A stretch of DNA of 64,000 nt. Origin: Blastococcus sp. TF02A-30. GTDB lineage: Bacteria; Actinomycetota; Actinomycetes; Mycobacteriales; Geodermatophilaceae. The notes under the pieces were generated by a model. The model had not been told where the DNA came from, did not search any database, and saw nothing but the letters and a program-made list of their open reading frames with translations. Shown piece by piece: positions 32,699 to 41,122 of the stretch. The DNA lies in the NCBI RefSeq assembly GCF_003319185.1, contig NZ_QOHJ01000002.1:248001-312000 (forward strand), written 5' to 3'. The first letter of the stretch is position 1; the number at the start of each line of letters is the position of its first letter. The translations under genes and the position numbers were made by a program.

Positions 32699-33616
32699 AT
32701 GGCCCACGGCAGCAGCGCCACCAGCACGACCGCCATCGCCGACTCGCGCATCCCCGCGAGCCACCCGTTCGCCGCGCACCTGCGCCGCGTGGCGGTGCTC
32801 GAGGCCGAGCAGCCGCACCCGGTGTGGACGCCGGAGGACGGGCCGCTGCCCAGCCTGTACCTGTCCCACGGCGGTGGCCCGATGCCGTTCGAGAGCCCGG
32901 AGTGGCTCGACCCGCTGCACGGCTGGGCCCGCGCCCTGCCCAAGCCGAGGGCGGTCCTCGTCGTCTCGGCGCACTGGGAGTCGGCTCCGCTGTCGGTCAG
33001 CGCCGTCCGGCCCGACGAGCTGGTCTACGACTTCGGCGGCTTCGACCCGCTCTACCACTCGTTCCGCTACGACACCCCCGACGCCGGCGCGCTCGCCCGG
33101 GAGGTGGTGGGCCTGGTGTCGGACACGCAGCAGGTGCACCAGCACGCTCGCCGCGGGCTGGACCACGGCGCCTGGGTGCCGCTGAAGATCATGTACCCGG
33201 CCGCCGACGTCCCGGTGCTCCAGCTCTCGCTGCCGACCGAGGACCCCGACCAGCTCCTGGCGCTCGGCGCGCGGCTGCGGCCGCTGCGCGAGCAGGGCGT
33301 GCTGGTGATCGGCTCCGGTCACATGACGCACGGGCTGCCGTTCCTGACCCGGGAGATGTTCGTCGAGAACAAGGCGCCGGGCTGGTCCACCGACTTCGAC
33401 GCCTGGGCCGCCGACGCCCTGGCCCGGGGTGCGGTGGACGAGCTCGCCCGGTTCCGCACCGCCGCTCCCGGCATGCCCTACGCGCACCCGACGGTGGAGC
33501 ACTTCACCCCGCTGTTCGTCACCCTCGGGGCGGCCACCGACCCCGCCGGGCCGGTGGTCACGGTGCTCGACGGCTACGGCGTCGGCCTGTCCCGCCGGTC
33601 GTTCCAGACCACCTGA
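32699..33616 (+). CDS. DODA/LigB-type class III extradiol ring-cleavage dioxygenase
   Basis: A 305-residue enzyme related to plant DOPA 4,5-dioxygenase and bacterial LigB. SLYLSHGGGPMPFESPEW holds the first iron-binding His. VLVVSAHWESAPLSVSA has the second conserved His region, GLDHGAWVPLKIMYP the third, and GSGHMTHGLPFL the C-terminal His pair. It uses Fe(II) or Zn and opens catechol-type rings; the substrate is unknown. The ATG at 32699 is chosen from ACAGGAG upstream. Its 3' end overlaps the convergent LysR gene by 43 bases. A palindrome of MarR type precedes it. Confidence 0.9.
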   Translation: MAHGSSATSTTAIADSRIPASHPFAAHLRRVAVLEAEQPHPVWTPEDGPLPSLYLSHGGGPMPFESPEWLDPLHGWARALPKPRAVLVVSAHWESAPLSVSAVRPDELVYDFGGFDPLYHSFRYDTPDAGALAREVVGLVSDTQQVHQHARRGLDHGAWVPLKIMYPAADVPVLQLSLPTEDPDQLLALGARLRPLREQGVLVIGSGHMTHGLPFLTREMFVENKAPGWSTDFDAWAADALARGAVDELARFRTAAPGMPYAHPTVEHFTPLFVTLGAATDPAGPVVTVLDGYGVGLSRRSFQTT

Positions 33617-34518
33617 CCGCCCCGTTCGGCCACCGCGGCGAGGACGGCGCCCAGCGCCGGACCGGGACGGCCCTCCCGGGTGACGACGACCAGCCGGCGG
33701 CGGACCACGCCCTCGGCCACCTCGCGCACCGCGAGCGCCGGATCGGCGCCGGGCAGGGTGAGGGCCGGCATCAGGGCGACCGCCCCGGCTGCCCGCACGA
33801 GCTCGAGCTGGACGTCGGCGTCGTTGGAGCGGTGCCGCAGGTCGGGGTCGTAGCCGCCGAGGGACCGGCAGGTGGCGACGACGACGGCGTGGTGGCCGGT
33901 GCCGGTGGCGGAGGAGGTCCACACGTCCCCGCGCAGCGCCGCGATGGGAACGGGCGCCCCCGAGCCGGCCGGGGGGTGATCGGCCGGCAGCACGAGGTGC
34001 AGCGGCTCCTCGAGCAGCGGGCGGAACCGCAGCCCCGCCGGGCGCGGGCGCGGGTGCCCGTCGTACTCGTCGCTGACGACCAGGTCCAGGCCGCCCAGGC
34101 GCAGCTCGGGCAGCGCCTGCTCGAGCTCCAGCTCGGTGACCTCCACCCGCACCTGCGGGTGCTCGGTCCGCAGCCGGGCGACGGCGGGGATGAGGATGCG
34201 GCGGGTGGCCGACTGCAGCCCACCGACCCGCACCGTGCCGCGGACCTCCCCGGTCAGCGACGCGAGGTCGGCGCGCGCGGCCTCGGCCGCGTCCAGCAGG
34301 CCGGCGGCGTGCTCCGCCAGGAGCCGGCCCGCATCGGTCAGCCGCACGCCGCGGCCGGCCTTCTCGATCAGCGGGGTGCCGGCCTCGCGCTCGAGCACGG
34401 CCAGCTGCTGGGAGATCGCCGACGGGCTGAACCGCAGCGCCTGGGCGACCGCACCGAGCGTGCCGCGCACCTCCAGCTCCCGGAGCACCCGCAGCCGACG
34501 CAGGTCGAAGCCATCCAT
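33574..34518 (-). CDS. LysR-family transcriptional regulator
   Basis: A 314-residue LysR regulator. The winged helix-turn-helix occupies residues ~5-65 (LRRLRVLRELEVRGTLGAVAQAL, then FSPSAISQQLAVLEREAG). A coiled linker and the two-lobed effector domain (VRVGGLQSATRRILIPAVARL onward) follow. It is divergent from the EamA transporter, with a T-N11-A box at 34535-34549 between them, so it probably regulates that exporter and itself. Its end overlaps the dioxygenase gene. The effector is unknown. Confidence 0.92.
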   Translation of the reverse strand: MDGFDLRRLRVLRELEVRGTLGAVAQALRFSPSAISQQLAVLEREAGTPLIEKAGRGVRLTDAGRLLAEHAAGLLDAAEAARADLASLTGEVRGTVRVGGLQSATRRILIPAVARLRTEHPQVRVEVTELELEQALPELRLGGLDLVVSDEYDGHPRPRPAGLRFRPLLEEPLHLVLPADHPPAGSGAPVPIAALRGDVWTSSATGTGHHAVVVATCRSLGGYDPDLRHRSNDADVQLELVRAAGAVALMPALTLPGADPALAVREVAEGVVRRRLVVVTREGRPGPALGAVLAAVAERGGQVVWNDRRDRPTP

Positions 34519-34534
34519 GCGGGAACGCTAACGG

Positions 34535-34549
34535 ATTCGATCCACGAAT
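34535..34549. promoter_or_regulatory. LysR box between lysR and the EamA gene
   Basis: ATTCG-ATCCA-CGAAT is a perfect palindrome that contains T-N11-A (34536 to 34548), the LysR consensus. It lies 17 bases from the lysR start and 41 from the transporter start. Confidence 0.6.
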
Positions 34550-34590
34550 CATCACTGGACGTGGATGGTCGTCGTCCGCAGGCTGGACCC

Positions 34591-35520
34591 GTGGGTCCCG
34601 CGCTGTGCCTCGTCTCCGCCGCGTGCTTCGGCGTGATGGCCGTGTTCGGCAAGTTCGCCTACGAGGCGGGCGTCTCGCCGGCAGCGCTCGTCCTGGTCCG
34701 CTTCGCGCTGGCGGCGGCGCTCCTCGGGGCCCTGCTCCGGCTCCGCCCGGGGCTGCGCGCCGGGTCCGCGCGGCTCAGCGGTCGGGTGGTCCTGACCGCG
34801 CTCGCGCTGGGTGCGGTCGGCTACGCCACCCAGGCGACGCTGTTCTTCTCGGCGCTCGAGCGCGCCGACGCGTCGCTGGTGTCGCTGGTCTTCTACACCT
34901 ATCCCGCGCTGGTCACGCTGGCCGCCGCTCTCCTTGGCCGCGAGCGCCTGACCCGCGGCCGGGTCGCCGCGCTGGGCACCGCGTCCTGCGGCACGCTGCT
35001 CGTCCTGCTGGGCGCCGGGGGACCGACGGTCGACGTGCTCGGCGTCGGCCTGGCCTTCGCCACCGCGGTCACCTACACCGCCTACATCCTCGTGGCCGAC
35101 GGGGTCGTGCACCGGGTGCCGCCGGTGGTGCTGGCGGCCCTCGTGATGTCCGGCGCCGCGGTCTCCCTCGGCGCGCGGGCGCTGCTGACCGGGGGAGTGG
35201 ACCTCGGGTTCCGCCCGGCAGGGTGGTTCTGGATCGCGTGCATCGCCGTCGTCTCCACGGTCGTGGCGATGCTGACCTTCTTCGCGGGGCTGCGGCGCAC
35301 CGGCCCGTCGACGGCGGCCATCCTGTCGACGTTCGAGCCGGTCGTCACCACCGCGCTGGCCGCGCTCACCCTCGGAGAGCTCCTCACCCCGGTGCAGCTC
35401 ACCGGGGCCGTGCTGGTGCTCGCCTCGGTCGTCGTGCTGCAGCTGCGGCGCCGGACGTCCGCGCCGTCCGGCAGCCGGCCGGCCGCCGGGACGGCGGAAC
35501 CCGCACTGCGGATGGGGTGA
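34591..35520 (+). CDS. EamA/DMT-family transporter
   Basis: A 309-residue inner-membrane protein with ten predicted helices in two EamA repeats: ALCLVSAACFGVMAVFGKFA starts the first and VLGVGLAFATAVTYTAYILV the second. FEPVVTTALAALTLGELLTP near the end is the typical EamA phrase. Such proteins export amino acids or metabolites. The start is GTG at 34591, with an alternative GTG at 34561. Divergent from the LysR regulator with a LysR box between. The hydrophilic tail (~25 residues) is Arg/Pro rich. Confidence 0.9.
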   Translation: MGPALCLVSAACFGVMAVFGKFAYEAGVSPAALVLVRFALAAALLGALLRLRPGLRAGSARLSGRVVLTALALGAVGYATQATLFFSALERADASLVSLVFYTYPALVTLAAALLGRERLTRGRVAALGTASCGTLLVLLGAGGPTVDVLGVGLAFATAVTYTAYILVADGVVHRVPPVVLAALVMSGAAVSLGARALLTGGVDLGFRPAGWFWIACIAVVSTVVAMLTFFAGLRRTGPSTAAILSTFEPVVTTALAALTLGELLTPVQLTGAVLVLASVVVLQLRRRTSAPSGSRPAAGTAEPALRMG

Positions 35521-35530
35521 CCGGCGCCCG

Positions 35531-36229
35531 CTAGCGGCCGAGCAGCGCGATCGCCACGAAGTGGCAGGTGGCGGCGGCGCAGACGAGGGCGTGGAACACC
35601 TCGTGGTAGCCGAAGACCGAGGGGAAGGGATCCGGCCGGCGCCGGTGGAAGGCCAGCGCGCCGGTGAGGTACAGCAGACCGCCGGCGATGACGAGGAGCG
35701 CGGGGGTGGCACCCGCGCGGGCCCAGAGCGCGGGGAGCGCGAGCACGTTGGCGGCTCCCAGCCCGATGAAGACCCCGCCGACGAGCCACTCCGGGGCGTG
35801 CATGCGGGCGAGGCGGACGCCGATCCCGACCGCGGTCACGGACCACAGGGCGACGAGGCAGACCAGCCCGGTGGTCCCCGGGAAGGCGAGCAGGACGATC
35901 GGCGAAGCGGTCCCGGTGATCAGCAGGAAGATCATCGTGGAGTCGGCCCGCTGCAGCGCGCGGCGGGCGGCGGGGCCCCAGTTGCCGCGGTGGTAGAGGG
36001 CGCTCACCCCGAACAGGCCGCTGAGGCAGGCCGCGTAGAGGGCGACACCGGTGACGTGGGCCAGGCCCCACGCGGACGCCAGGAGCACCGGTCCCGCGAC
36101 CAGGGAGGCGGCGAACCACACCAGGTGCAGCCAGCCGCGCAGCAGGGGCTTCGCGTAGTGGATCTTCCGTCGGGAGTCGTAGAGCAGCGCCGCGGGCGGA
36201 AGGGCCAGCCCCGACGCGGGGGAGGTCAT
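35531..36229 (-). CDS. Hemolysin III/PAQR-family membrane protein
   Basis: A 232-residue seven-helix protein of the TrhA/hemolysin III family. KPLLRGWLHLVWFAASLVAGP opens it. SALYHRGNW with Ser and His and the late FGYHEVFHALVCAAATCHF with its two His are the conserved metal-site residues of PAQR proteins. The bacterial family influences membrane fluidity; haemolytic activity is not expected. The ATG at 36229 is chosen by GGTCAT context and a normal length. It lies 59 bases after the phosphatase gene on the same strand. Confidence 0.92.
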   Translation of the reverse strand: MTSPASGLALPPAALLYDSRRKIHYAKPLLRGWLHLVWFAASLVAGPVLLASAWGLAHVTGVALYAACLSGLFGVSALYHRGNWGPAARRALQRADSTMIFLLITGTASPIVLLAFPGTTGLVCLVALWSVTAVGIGVRLARMHAPEWLVGGVFIGLGAANVLALPALWARAGATPALLVIAGGLLYLTGALAFHRRRPDPFPSVFGYHEVFHALVCAAATCHFVAIALLGR

Positions 36230-36288
36230 GCGATCCAGTGTGCGCCCGGTCACGCGGAACCCGCCGGTGCCGCGTGCTGCTCCTCGGC

Positions 36289-38352
36289 TCAGCGGGTCCG
36301 ACCGCCGCCCGACGGTGTCGTGGGCGGAGACCGCTGGAGCCGCAGGCAGATGAGGACGACGTCGTCCCGGAGCAGCTGCCCGCCGGTCAGCTCCCGCAGC
36401 AGGGTGTCCCGCCACACCTGCGGGTCGTCGCCGTCGAGTCGAGCGGCGGCCGCGGCGAGGCGCTCCAGCCCCACATCGATGTCCTCGTCGCGGCGCTCGA
36501 CCAGTCCGTCGGAGTACCAGATCAGCATGGCGCCGGCCGGGATCTCGGCACTCGCCTCGGGACGGGGCCGGTGCTCGGTCGCGATCGGACGGGAGCGGCC
36601 GCCGGCGAGGTACTCGGCGTGCCGGTCGGTGACGACCAGCGGCGGCGGGTGGCCGGCGCAGGCGTAGCAGAGCTGACCGGTCGCGGGGTCGTAGTCGGCG
36701 TAGCCGATGGTGGCCATCGTCGCGCCGGGGATGTCCGAGGCCGCCCGGTCGAGGGCCTCGAGCACCGCGGCCGGCCCTCCGCTCAGCTCGGAGGCGACGA
36801 CCCGCAGGGCCGTCTGCAGCCGCCCCATCGCGGCTGCGGCCCGCAGGTCGTGGCCGACGACGTCCCCGACGGCGAAGCCGACCCGGTCGCCGGGCAGCGG
36901 GAACGCGTCGTACCAGTCGCCGCCGATGTCGTGGTCCGCGTCGGCCGGGAGGTAGCACCCGGCGAACCGGGCTCCGGGGAGCACGTCGGGCACGACGGGG
37001 AGGAACGCCTGCTGCAGCTGGTGGGCTGCGTCCCGCTCCTCCTCGTACAGCCGCGCCCGGTGCAGCGCGGAGGCCATGAGCTCGGCCAGGGTCGTGGCCA
37101 TCGCAGCCACGTCGTCACCGATGGCGTCCTCGTCGGTGAACCGGAACTCCAGTGCCCCGAACGTGATCCCGGCGGTGCGGGCCGGTACGGCGAGCGCGCT
37201 CGGTGACCAGGCCCGGACGGGGGCGTGGCGCCGGGCGGCGCCGGCCAGGGGCGAAGGGTCGTCGAGCGGCAGGTAGGCCGCCTGGCCGGATGTCGCGCGG
37301 ACGTGCAGGCGTCCACCGTCCGGGGTCATCACCCCCACGGCGCCGGAGTCGGCCACCAGGCGGATACCGGAGCCGACCAGCACCCCGGCGATGGCCTCGG
37401 TGGTCGCCGCGGTCGCCAGCCCGGCGGTCACCTCCTGCAGGGCCTCCACCCAGCGGCGGGCCGCGGCCTCCTGCAGGGACACCGAGTGGGCCCGTTCCCG
37501 CTCGCTGATCTCCACCGCCAGCAGCCAGGCGCTGAGGACCGCCACCGCGATGAACAGCTGCAGGAGGGCCGCCTCCACCCGGGGCGTGTCGGCGAGCTGG
37601 GCCCAGGGTCCGCGCCCGGCCACGGTCATGACGTTGGCGGTCACCGCGACCACCACACCCGCCTTGGTGAGGACGGGGATCCCGTACCGCACGGCGAGCC
37701 AGATCAGCCAGGGCAGCGTCAGGTAGGCCATCGGCACGGCCTCCGGCGCGAAGGCGGCCACCGTCACCCCGGCGGTCAGCAGCAGGAGGACCGCCTGCCA
37801 GGCCGGGCCGGGTGCGCCGGTCCGGCCTCGATCGAGCCGCCAGGCCAGCACGGCGCCGCCCACGGTCAGGACACCGAGGCCGTCCCCGGCCCAGAACGGG
37901 GGCAGGGCCTCGAGGAGCGGCAGGCCCTGCGCGGTGGCGATGGTGAGGGAGCCGATCGCCGCGCCGACGAGGGGGCCGGCCACCACCCCGCAGAGCAGGA
38001 AGGCGCCGAGGTCCCGGCGGCGGCTCAGGTCGGGACGCGGGGCGAACCGGCGCAGCAGGCTCGCTCCGACGAGCGGCTCGGCGGTGTTGGCGAGGGCGAA
38101 CCCGCACGCGGCCGCCAGGCCGATGCCCTGGCTCAGGTCCACGGCGACCTCGACGAGCGCGGCCGTGGCCAGGACCCACGGCCATCGCTGCCGGTCGGTG
38201 AGCACCAGGGCGGAGAAGGTGACCCCCGCCGGCAGGAAGAGCACCGCACCGGGCCCGGACGAGGCGAACAGCGCGAAGGACGTCAGGGAACCGGCCGCGT
38301 AGGCCGCCGCCACGGCGAGGACCAGTCGCCAGGGAACCGGCTGGCGTGTCAT
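36289..38352 (-). CDS. MASE1-GAF-SpoIIE membrane-bound serine phosphatase
   Basis: A 687-residue signalling protein. Residues ~1-285 form eight or so membrane helices of MASE1 type (LFLPAGVTFSALVL, ANTAEPLVGASLLRRF). A GAF-like domain follows (~305-440), and a PP2C-type SpoIIE phosphatase (~455-675) with GGDWYDAFPL, VGDVVGHDLRAAAAMGRL and DDVVLICLRL metal motifs. It probably dephosphorylates an STAS anti-anti-sigma protein in a stress pathway. The STAS protein at 10945-11349 is a possible target, but there is no direct link. No anti-sigma kinase domain is attached or adjacent. Confidence 0.9.
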   Translation of the reverse strand: MTRQPVPWRLVLAVAAAYAAGSLTSFALFASSGPGAVLFLPAGVTFSALVLTDRQRWPWVLATAALVEVAVDLSQGIGLAAACGFALANTAEPLVGASLLRRFAPRPDLSRRRDLGAFLLCGVVAGPLVGAAIGSLTIATAQGLPLLEALPPFWAGDGLGVLTVGGAVLAWRLDRGRTGAPGPAWQAVLLLLTAGVTVAAFAPEAVPMAYLTLPWLIWLAVRYGIPVLTKAGVVVAVTANVMTVAGRGPWAQLADTPRVEAALLQLFIAVAVLSAWLLAVEISERERAHSVSLQEAAARRWVEALQEVTAGLATAATTEAIAGVLVGSGIRLVADSGAVGVMTPDGGRLHVRATSGQAAYLPLDDPSPLAGAARRHAPVRAWSPSALAVPARTAGITFGALEFRFTDEDAIGDDVAAMATTLAELMASALHRARLYEEERDAAHQLQQAFLPVVPDVLPGARFAGCYLPADADHDIGGDWYDAFPLPGDRVGFAVGDVVGHDLRAAAAMGRLQTALRVVASELSGGPAAVLEALDRAASDIPGATMATIGYADYDPATGQLCYACAGHPPPLVVTDRHAEYLAGGRSRPIATEHRPRPEASAEIPAGAMLIWYSDGLVERRDEDIDVGLERLAAAAARLDGDDPQVWRDTLLRELTGGQLLRDDVVLICLRLQRSPPTTPSGGGRTR

Positions 38353-38493
38353 CGGTGCCTCCGCCGCGCAAGGGGCTCCCGCGTCCGCACGGCGAGATCC
38401 CTGAGCGCACCCTGGCAGGTCCCGGGGCGGCGTGTCACGGGTCGGTCGGCCTCCGCTCCCGGCCGATGGTCTCGTGGACTGCGCAGAGCCGGA

Positions 38494-38733
38494 TCAGCCC
38501 CCGGGACGGCACGGGTGCGGCAGGGTCTGCACGTGGCCGAGCTCCGCGTCGGAAGGGCCCCCGCATCCGGCCGCGCGGAGCGGGCAGCCAGTTCGACGTC
38601 CGGGCCGGGTCATCTGCCGTCGGGGCAGCTCCCTCAGCACCAGCGGGTACGGGTGCAGGTACCCCTCGGCCCCGAGAGATCGCGCGTCCTGGGCGGACAC
38701 CGCGAGCGGACGGGTGACCGTCGACAGGCTCAT
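38494..38733 (-). pseudogene. Remnant of a DUF1254-protein N terminus
   Basis: The 79-residue frame contains LAVSAQDARSLGAEGYLHPYPLVLRELPRRQMTR and then DAELGHVQTLPHP. This resembles the start of DUF1254/DUF1214 proteins (alanine-rich helix, Y-x-YPLVLxELTRRQMT, then an xxHxRTFP phrase). Complete members have ~450 residues; here a stop follows at once and nothing of the PNxDTLYS core is seen. Some positions are frayed (LHPYP for VYAYP; a Gly/Arg stretch between the blocks). I read it as a decayed, truncated gene; similarity is by eye. Confidence 0.5.
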
Positions 38734-38781
38734 CGCCGAATGGTCGGTGCTCGGCTCTGCCCGGTGGCTCACCCCCAGCGG

Positions 38782-38847
38782 GTGAATCCGCTCGCGCTGG
38801 TGATCGGCATGTGGCTCGACCAGCACATGCGTCGACGACGCCGCTGA
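38782..38847 (+). pseudogene. Fragment of an HhH-GPD repair-protein gene
   Basis: The 22-codon stretch reads VNPLALVIGMWLDQHM and then a short Arg run before a stop. It closely matches RDPLALLIGMLLDQQF near the N terminus of the intact gene at 40516, also at DNA level (for example GCTCGACCAGCA is shared). The rest of the gene is missing. It is a paralogous leftover or a failed duplication, back to back with the DUF1254 remnant. Confidence 0.5.
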
Positions 38848-38896
38848 CGTCCTCGGTCGGGCTGCACCCTCCGCCCGGGGCGACAGGAGGTGGGAG

Positions 38897-39079
38897 TCAG
38901 GTCATCCCGCCGCCGACAGACCCGAGCGGGCCCGGGGGAACGTCCCCGAAGGGAACGCCGCGTTGCTTGCCGCAGCGGCGGCAGACCTCCTGGTCCGGAC
39001 CCTCGTAGCGCTCGCCGGCCGGGTGACGGGGTACCCACGAGTGCAGGCTTAGGTGGCAGCGAAGCGGTGTGCCGGTCAC
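38897..39079 (-). CDS. Small predicted zinc-ribbon protein
   Basis: A 60-residue frame from GTG 39079 with LRCHLSLHSWVPRHPAGERYEG and then CRRCGKQRG. The pattern Cys-x-His with a later C-x2-C suits a tiny metal-binding ribbon. Such short proteins with a W and an RxCxRCGK phrase are frequent in actinobacteria, without known function. The ribosome site is weak and the gene stands alone in a degraded region. Confidence 0.5.
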   Translation of the reverse strand: MTGTPLRCHLSLHSWVPRHPAGERYEGPDQEVCRRCGKQRGVPFGDVPPGPLGSVGGGMT

Positions 39080-39230
39080 CTCTCGAGGCTCTTCGATGCG
39101 TCGCTGCTCGTCCAGGGGGTCTGGGCTGCCGGGAGCTCTCGTCCCTCCCGGCTGACCCGATCCGCTACCAGCGTGGATCAGCACCGGCCGACGGGGAGGA
39201 CGGGACATGGGGGTTCGACGCAGCGCGCAG

Positions 39231-40406
39231 TCACCGGAGCGCCGCGCCCACACCCGCGCGGTAGACGCTGTCGACCTCGAGCAGCGCCGCCGGGTCGCGG
39301 CGGGGGTCGCCCCGCACGACGAGCAGATCCGCGTCGTACCCGCGCTCCAGGCGGCCCTTCCGCTCGGCCACGCCGCACGCTGCCGCGGCTGTCGTCGTCG
39401 CGGTCGCCAGCGCCTCGTCGAAGGGGACCCCACGATCGGTCAGCGCGACGATGCCCCGGGGCAGGACGTCGTGCGGCTTGCCCGGGCTCACGCCTCCGTC
39501 GGTCCCGCATGCGACTGTGGCCCCCAGCCCGATCAGCTCCACGACGTTGGCGAAGTACGTCTCCAGCCGGTGCGCGACCGCGGGCAGTGGCGCGGCACCG
39601 GGTCGTTGGCCGAGAGTCGCGCCCAGCACGATGCCGGCGTTCGCCATCTGCCGGGCGACCTCCCAGTCGACGTCGACGCCGTCGGCGGTGAACCACGAGC
39701 AGTGCTCGACGCTGTCCACGCCGGCCGCGACGCTGTCCCTGATGCCCGCCGGGCCGTGCGCGTGAGCCGCGACCGGCAACCCGACCGCATGCGCCTCCGC
39801 GACCACGGCCGTGAGGTGCTCGACGCCGTACTGGGATTCGTGGAGGGCGAAGCCCGGCGTGAGAGCCCCGCCGGTCACCATGATCTTCACGACGTCGCAG
39901 CCGCGCGCGGCTCGGTCGCGGACGGCGGCCCGGAGCTGCTCTGCCGTGTCGGCCTCGCCGCCCAGGAACCAGCAGTGCCCCCGGGTCCGCGTGAGCGGCG
40001 GCCCGGAGACCAGGAGCTCCGGGCCCGAAGGCGGGTCGGCCCGCAACGCGTCGCGGAGGACCAGGGACACGAAACGGCGATCCCCGAGGTCGCGCACCGT
40101 CGTGACGCCGACGGTCAGGGCGGTGCGCGCGTTGTCCGCCATGCGGCGCACCAGGGCGTCGTCGTCGTCGTCCAGCAACGGGGTGACCACGTCGGCCGAG
40201 GAGTCGAACGCCAGGTGCACGTGGCAGTCGATCAGGCCGGGGAGCACGGTGACGTCGCCCAGGTCCGTGACGTCGGGCGGCAGGTCGTCCCCGTCGGTGC
40301 GTACGTCCGCGAGCACGCCGTCCTCGACGACCAGGACGCCGGGACCGCAGTCACCTGGTCCGCGGTACACCCGGTCAGCGCGCAGCGCCAGCATGCCCGG
40401 CACCAT
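39231..40406 (-). CDS. Amidohydrolase (imidazolonepropionase/prolidase-like)
   Basis: A 391-residue metal-dependent hydrolase. GLIDCHVHLAFD has the HxH pair near residue 63. DVVKIMVTGG holds the metal-bridging Lys region, AAHAHGPAGI and SVEHCSW carry the further His ligands, and CGTDGGVSPG the catalytic Asp. The N- and C-terminal strands form the small composite domain typical of the family (DADLLVVRGDP at the end). Substrates in this branch include dipeptides and lactam-like compounds; the actual one is unknown. An ATG at 40394 is an alternative start. No operon partner. Confidence 0.9.
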   Translation of the reverse strand: MVPGMLALRADRVYRGPGDCGPGVLVVEDGVLADVRTDGDDLPPDVTDLGDVTVLPGLIDCHVHLAFDSSADVVTPLLDDDDDALVRRMADNARTALTVGVTTVRDLGDRRFVSLVLRDALRADPPSGPELLVSGPPLTRTRGHCWFLGGEADTAEQLRAAVRDRAARGCDVVKIMVTGGALTPGFALHESQYGVEHLTAVVAEAHAVGLPVAAHAHGPAGIRDSVAAGVDSVEHCSWFTADGVDVDWEVARQMANAGIVLGATLGQRPGAAPLPAVAHRLETYFANVVELIGLGATVACGTDGGVSPGKPHDVLPRGIVALTDRGVPFDEALATATTTAAAACGVAERKGRLERGYDADLLVVRGDPRRDPAALLEVDSVYRAGVGAALR

Positions 40407-40515
40407 CGCAGGCCGGCGTCGGGGAGGAAAGCCTCGTTCTCGCCAGCCGACCGGTCGATGCCCCTTGCTGACCGGCGGACGAGCGCCGGACGGCTGATGA
40501 GGCACCATCTCCGGC

Positions 40516-41100
40516 GTGCCGACTCTCCGCATCGCTCAGGACCCCGCGGCCGACGACCTGCTCGGCCGCGACCCGCTCGCCCTGCTGATCGGGATGCTGC
40601 TCGACCAGCAGTTCCCGATGGAACGGGCGTTCTCGGCGCCTCGGCTGCTGGCCGACCGCCTCGGCGTCGACACCCTCGACGCCGGGCAGCTGGCCGGTAC
40701 CGATCCCGAGGAGCTGACCCGGCTGTTCCAGGGCCCGCCCGCGCTGCACCGCTACCCGGGGTCGATGGCCGCGCGGACCCAGGACCTCTGCCGGCTGCTG
40801 GTCGAGCGCTACGACGGCCGGGCCGAGAACCTCTGGACCGGCGCGGCCGACGGCAAGGAGCTGCTGAAGCGGATCAAGGAGCTGCCGGGCTTCGGGGCGC
40901 AGAAGGCGTCGATCTTCCTGGCGCTGCTCGGCAAGCAGTTCGGCGTGACGCCGCCGGGCTGGCGCGAGGCCGCGGGCGACTACGGCCAGGAGGGCTCGCG
41001 CCGGTCGGTCGCCGACATCACGGGGCCGGAGTCGCTCGCCGAGGTGCGGGCCTTCAAGCAGGAGCAGAAGGCCGCGAAGAAGGCCGCCGCAGCCCGCTGA
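40516..41100 (+). CDS. HhH-GPD-type base-excision DNA repair protein
   Basis: A 194-residue small member of the HhH-GPD family. DPLALLIGMLLDQQFPMERAF is the first helix pair, and ELPGFGAQKASIFLALLGKQF is the helix-hairpin-helix that grips DNA. The Lys/Asp pair of classic glycosylases is not clearly present (the region after the hairpin reads GVTPPGWREAAGDYG), so its catalytic type is open. A Lys/Ala tail ends the protein. A fragment of a second copy lies at 38782-38847. The start is GTG at 40516. Confidence 0.88.
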   Translation: MPTLRIAQDPAADDLLGRDPLALLIGMLLDQQFPMERAFSAPRLLADRLGVDTLDAGQLAGTDPEELTRLFQGPPALHRYPGSMAARTQDLCRLLVERYDGRAENLWTGAADGKELLKRIKELPGFGAQKASIFLALLGKQFGVTPPGWREAAGDYGQEGSRRSVADITGPESLAEVRAFKQEQKAAKKAAAAR

Positions 41101-41122
41101 GCCGGCGTCCCGGCCGGCAGGG

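Noticed and set aside
29653..32943. 1096-codon minus-strand frame across the xylanase
   Set aside because: No recognisable domain; the GH10 reading is certain.
35531..36229. Haemolysin toxin
   Set aside because: The hemolysin III name is historical; the sequence is a PAQR-type membrane protein.
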